A stretch of 64,000 nt of DNA. It comes from Kribbella voronezhensis. GTDB taxonomy: Bacteria > Actinomycetota > Actinomycetes > Propionibacteriales > Kribbellaceae. Numbering within the stretch: position 1 is the first letter of the stretch; every line of letters starts with the position of its first letter. Of this stretch, positions 61,409-64,000 are shown one piece after another. The stretch lies in assembly GCF_004365175.1 (NCBI RefSeq), contig NZ_SOCE01000002.1, positions 1,550,001 through 1,614,000 of the forward strand, written 5' to 3'. The notes under the pieces were generated by a model, which was not told the origin of the DNA, ran no database searches, and was given only the letters and a program-made list of their open reading frames with translations. A program made the position numbers and the translations under genes.

Positions 61409-64000
61409 CTACCAGATCGTGTAAGGGAAAGTGGCCTTAACGCTTGCCCCGCCACTGTCCGTTGCAGTCACTGTCGCCGTGTAAGAGCCCCGGCTGGTCG
61501 GGGTGCCTGAGATCACGCCGGTCGTGCTGATCGACAGGCCTGCAGGGAGGCCGGTCGCCCGGTAGGTGATCGGCTGCCCCGAGCTCGAGGTGGCCTTGAT
61601 CTGGAGTGGGAAGCTCGACCAGCCGACGAACCCGTACTGGCTGCCCGGGTTCTGGACGGTCACCGTGCCGGTGGACGTACCGGTCACGGTCAGGGTGTAC
61701 GTCGTGGAGTGGCTGACCGCCCCCGTTCCGGTCACTGTCACCGGGTAGGTGCCTGCGGCAACCGATGCCGTGGTGGTGATCTTGAGGGTCGACGAGCTGC
61801 CCGACGTCACCGACGACGGGGTGAAGGTCGCCGTGGCACCGGTCGGCAGGCCGCTGGCTGCGAGCTGTACCGACTGCGGGTTGCCGCTGCTGGTCGTAGT
61901 ACCCACTGTCGTCTGCACCGAGTCGCCTGCTGCCACAGAGCCCGAGATCGGGTTCAGTGACACGGAGAAGTCGCTGCCGGCCGGCGGGGCATCGCCGACT
62001 GCCAGGTTCCAGACCGCGTACGCCGTAGCGTCGGCAGCGCGGTCCAGCACGGTGGTGTTGATGTTGGTCGGGTACTTGTCGCAGGCCGAGTGGTAGCAGG
62101 AGTCGTACGCCGAGTTCGCCGTACCGCCCCACTTCTGCGCCTGGGCCGTCGTCTTGCGGGCCGAAGCACCGGAGGCGAGACCGCTGGTGGCGATACCGAC
62201 GTTCGAGAACGAAGCGTCGTCGGACCGGCCGGCGCCTTCGACGTCTTCCTCCGGCTGCAGCGAAAGCCCGTCGTAGAAGGCCTTCAGCACTTTGCCGGTG
62301 GTGGAGGTGATGTTGTTGATGAAGTAGCCCGCGTTCGGCGACGCGACCATGTCGAAGTTCAGGTAGGCCTTGATCTTCGAGCGGTCCGTGGAGGACAGCT
62401 GGCCGACGTAGTACTCCGAGCCGTTCAGCCCCTGCTCCTCGTCGGTCCACCAGCCGAAGCGGACGTGCTTGGCCAGTGACGGCTTGTCCTTGGCGAGTCG
62501 CAGCGCGACCTCGAGGATCGTCGCGGAGCCGGACCCGTTGTCGTTGCTGCCCGGACCGGCGCTGACGCTGTCCAGGTGAGCGCCCAGCATGACCACCTGG
62601 CTGGTGTCACCACCGGGGTAGTCGGCGATCAGGTTGTCGGAGGGGTACTGGCAGCTCGTGCAGCGCTGCTTGGCGACCGTGTAGCCGGCGTCGCGCAGCT
62701 TCTGCTCGATGTAGCTCACCGACGCCGTATGTCCGGCGCTCCCGGCGCGGCGGTTGCCACCGTTGTTGTCGGCCGCCTGCTGCAGCGCGGCCAGGTGCGC
62801 CTTGACGTTGTTCACGTCGATGTCCGGTACGCCGGCGGGCGGGGCGGACCCGCCGACGGTCAACCGGTACGTCGCGGTCTTGTCGACGTCCGTGCCGTCC
62901 CCAGTGAGCTTGACGTCGTACGTGCCCTCCGGCGTGCTCGACGCTGTCGCGATCGTGAGCGTCGTCGAGTTGCCCGACTGCAGCGAGCTCGGCGCGAACG
63001 TCGCGGTCGCTCCGGTCGGCAGGCCGCTGGCGGTGAAACGAACGGTCTGGGCCGCGCCACTGCCGATCACGGTGTTCACCGTGGCTGTGGCGGACTCCCC
63101 CGGCTTGACCGTGCCGTTGGCCGGCGACACCGACAGGCTGAAGTCGTTGCCGGTCGCAGTACAGGTTGCTTCGCCGGCTTGAGCGGGCACCGACACGGCG
63201 TCCCAGGCAGCCTTCACCTTGGCGTGCAGCGCACAGGTGGAGTCCAGGTTCTTCGCCGCGGTCAGGGTGGTGGACCGCCACTTGCCGTACGTCATGCCCG
63301 AGGTCTTGCCGAGCATCGCGTTGTAGAACAGCTTGCCGGCTTCCTGGTGGCCGATCCCCATCAACTTGGTGTTGTTGCAGGTCGGGCTGGCCGGCTGGCC
63401 GTCGGTCGGGTTGGTGCCTTCGGCAAGCAAGTAGAACCAGTGGTTCATCGGGCCGGCGGAGGCGTGGATCTCGTTCGGCAGGCTGCTGGAGTTGCAGTCG
63501 GGCATCCCGGAGATCTTGGACGGCTGGTACATGTACCGGATCGGGCCGCTGCCGGTGAGGTTGATCTCCTCGCCGATCTCGTAGTCCGGCGGGTCGTTCG
63601 GGTTGTTCAGGTAGAACTCGGTCAGCGTGCCCCAGATATCGGCGACCGCCTCCTGCGACGGCCAGCCGGACAGGCCGCCCGGCGTCATCGCGTCGAGCCC
63701 GTGGCCGTACTCGTGCGCCACCACGTCGACCGGGGTGATCCAGTTCCGGGCGTTGTTGTACCCGAAGATCACGCCGTCCGGGTTGTACTGCGAACCCCAG
63801 TAGGCGTTCACGTCGCCCAGACCGACCAGCGCGTCGGCCCACTTGCCCTGGCCGTCGAGCCCGTTGCGCCCGTACCAGTTCTTCAGCATGTCCCACTCGC
63901 CGGCCGCGACGTACATGACGTCGGTGCAGCCGGCTTCCTTGTCGGTCTTCGACGTGCTCCCCCACACGTCGTCGGTGCCGGTGTACGTCGTACCGGTGGC
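61409..64000 (-). CDS. Secreted double metalloprotease: M4 (thermolysin-like) and M28 domains with Ig-like modules (partial)
   Basis: At least 863 residues; the N-terminus (signal, propeptide, start of M4) lies beyond the window. Order: M4 catalytic part with HEYGHGLDAM (HExxH) and the distal Glu in QEAVADIWG; an Ig-like module (DFSLSVSPANGTVKPGESAT); an M28 aminopeptidase domain with metal ligands in LGAHLDSVSAGPGSNDNGSG, WTDEEQGLNGSEYYV, NFDMVASPNAG and the CYHSACDKYP His; a second, related Ig-like module (DFSVSLNPISGSVAAGDSVQ); and a final putative-Ig domain (ITYRATGLPAGLSISTTGVI). It would be an extracellular enzyme that cuts proteins and trims the resulting N-termini. Confidence 0.9.
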   Translation of the reverse strand, partial: ATGTTYTGTDDVWGSTSKTDKEAGCTDVMYVAAGEWDMLKNWYGRNGLDGQGKWADALVGLGDVNAYWGSQYNPDGVIFGYNNARNWITPVDVVAHEYGHGLDAMTPGGLSGWPSQEAVADIWGTLTEFYLNNPNDPPDYEIGEEINLTGSGPIRYMYQPSKISGMPDCNSSSLPNEIHASAGPMNHWFYLLAEGTNPTDGQPASPTCNNTKLMGIGHQEAGKLFYNAMLGKTSGMTYGKWRSTTLTAAKNLDSTCALHAKVKAAWDAVSVPAQAGEATCTATGNDFSLSVSPANGTVKPGESATATVNTVIGSGAAQTVRFTASGLPTGATATFAPSSLQSGNSTTLTIATASSTPEGTYDVKLTGDGTDVDKTATYRLTVGGSAPPAGVPDIDVNNVKAHLAALQQAADNNGGNRRAGSAGHTASVSYIEQKLRDAGYTVAKQRCTSCQYPSDNLIADYPGGDTSQVVMLGAHLDSVSAGPGSNDNGSGSATILEVALRLAKDKPSLAKHVRFGWWTDEEQGLNGSEYYVGQLSSTDRSKIKAYLNFDMVASPNAGYFINNITSTTGKVLKAFYDGLSLQPEEDVEGAGRSDDASFSNVGIATSGLASGASARKTTAQAQKWGGTANSAYDSCYHSACDKYPTNINTTVLDRAADATAYAVWNLAVGDAPPAGSDFSVSLNPISGSVAAGDSVQTTVGTTTSSGNPQSVQLAASGLPTGATATFTPSSVTSGSSSTLKITTTASVAAGTYPVTVTGTGAVSHSTTYTLTVTGTSTGTVTVQNPGSQYGFVGWSSFPLQIKATSSSGQPITYRATGLPAGLSISTTGVISGTPTSRGSYTATVTATDSGGASVKATFPYTIW

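Overview
The window is high-GC actinobacterial chromosome. The phosphatidylinositol mannoside (PIM) genes, LAL-type LuxR regulators, an assimilatory sulfur operon of actinobacterial layout, TANNNT-type -10 boxes, GTG starts and frequent GTAC words together suggest a soil Propionibacteriales organism such as Kribbella. The genus is inferred, not proven. I see no insertion sequence, prophage, integrase or CRISPR array.

Layout. 1-5.6 kb: the thrS-HIT-pgsA-acyltransferase-pimA cluster on the minus strand, interrupted by an inverted lipoprotein gene. 5.7-16.3 kb: two alpha/beta hydrolases, two short-chain dehydrogenases, and two very similar giant LAL regulators on either side of an NDH-2-like flavoprotein. 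16.4-22.9 kb: an ABC-2 exporter operon with a DedA gene inside it, a MinD-like ATPase, and a NarL-type two-component system whose upstream region shares a 13-nt element with the ABC promoter region. 23-27.7 kb: a GntR/LacI regulator with a palindrome, an SDR, a GT39 membrane enzyme and a DUF3626-like protein. 27.7-34.6 kb: seven tRNA genes, six of them as two copies of a Gly-Cys-Val operon, plus a roughly 30-bp minisatellite, a CGNR protein, pabC, a deacetylase/MerR pair, and an ECF41-like sigma factor with face-to-face promoters. 34.7-46.6 kb: an ArsR-SRPBCC-ABM operon, rsgA, a BrkB/YihY protein, an AidB-like dehydrogenase, a ZTP riboswitch in front of glyA, and two MFS pumps with their regulators. 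46.6-52.6 kb: a sulfate assimilation operon (sir, small zinc ribbon, cysH, cysD, cysN, sirohydrochlorin chelatase), every junction overlapping, preceded by a Cys-Cys leader peptide. 52.6-64 kb: CGNR/MFS pair, an RHH antitoxin-like gene coupled to a degenerate Doc domain fused to ClpC N-domains, PPK2, a secreted protein, ZapE-like ATPase, a quinone oxidoreductase, three small proteins of immunity type, and a secreted M4-M28 double protease cut by the window end.

How the genes work together. The sulfur operon takes activated sulfate (CysDN) through APS reduction (CysH) to sulfide (Sir). Its chelatase supplies siroheme iron insertion, and the leader peptide suggests cysteine-responsive attenuation. 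glyA is probably controlled by ZTP, the alarmone of folate one-carbon shortage. Many loci show regulator, operator and target packed together (GntR, MerR, ArsR twice, MarR, RHH, ECF41).

Most unusual signals: the RHH / Doc-like / Clp-N arrangement at 54.6-55.9 kb, the symmetric ECF41 promoters at 33.0 kb, the Cys leader at 46.7 kb, the perfect 36-bp palindrome at 46.56 kb, and the duplicated tRNA operon with its conserved non-coding tail and adjacent minisatellite. All calls come from reading the sequence; no database search was run.
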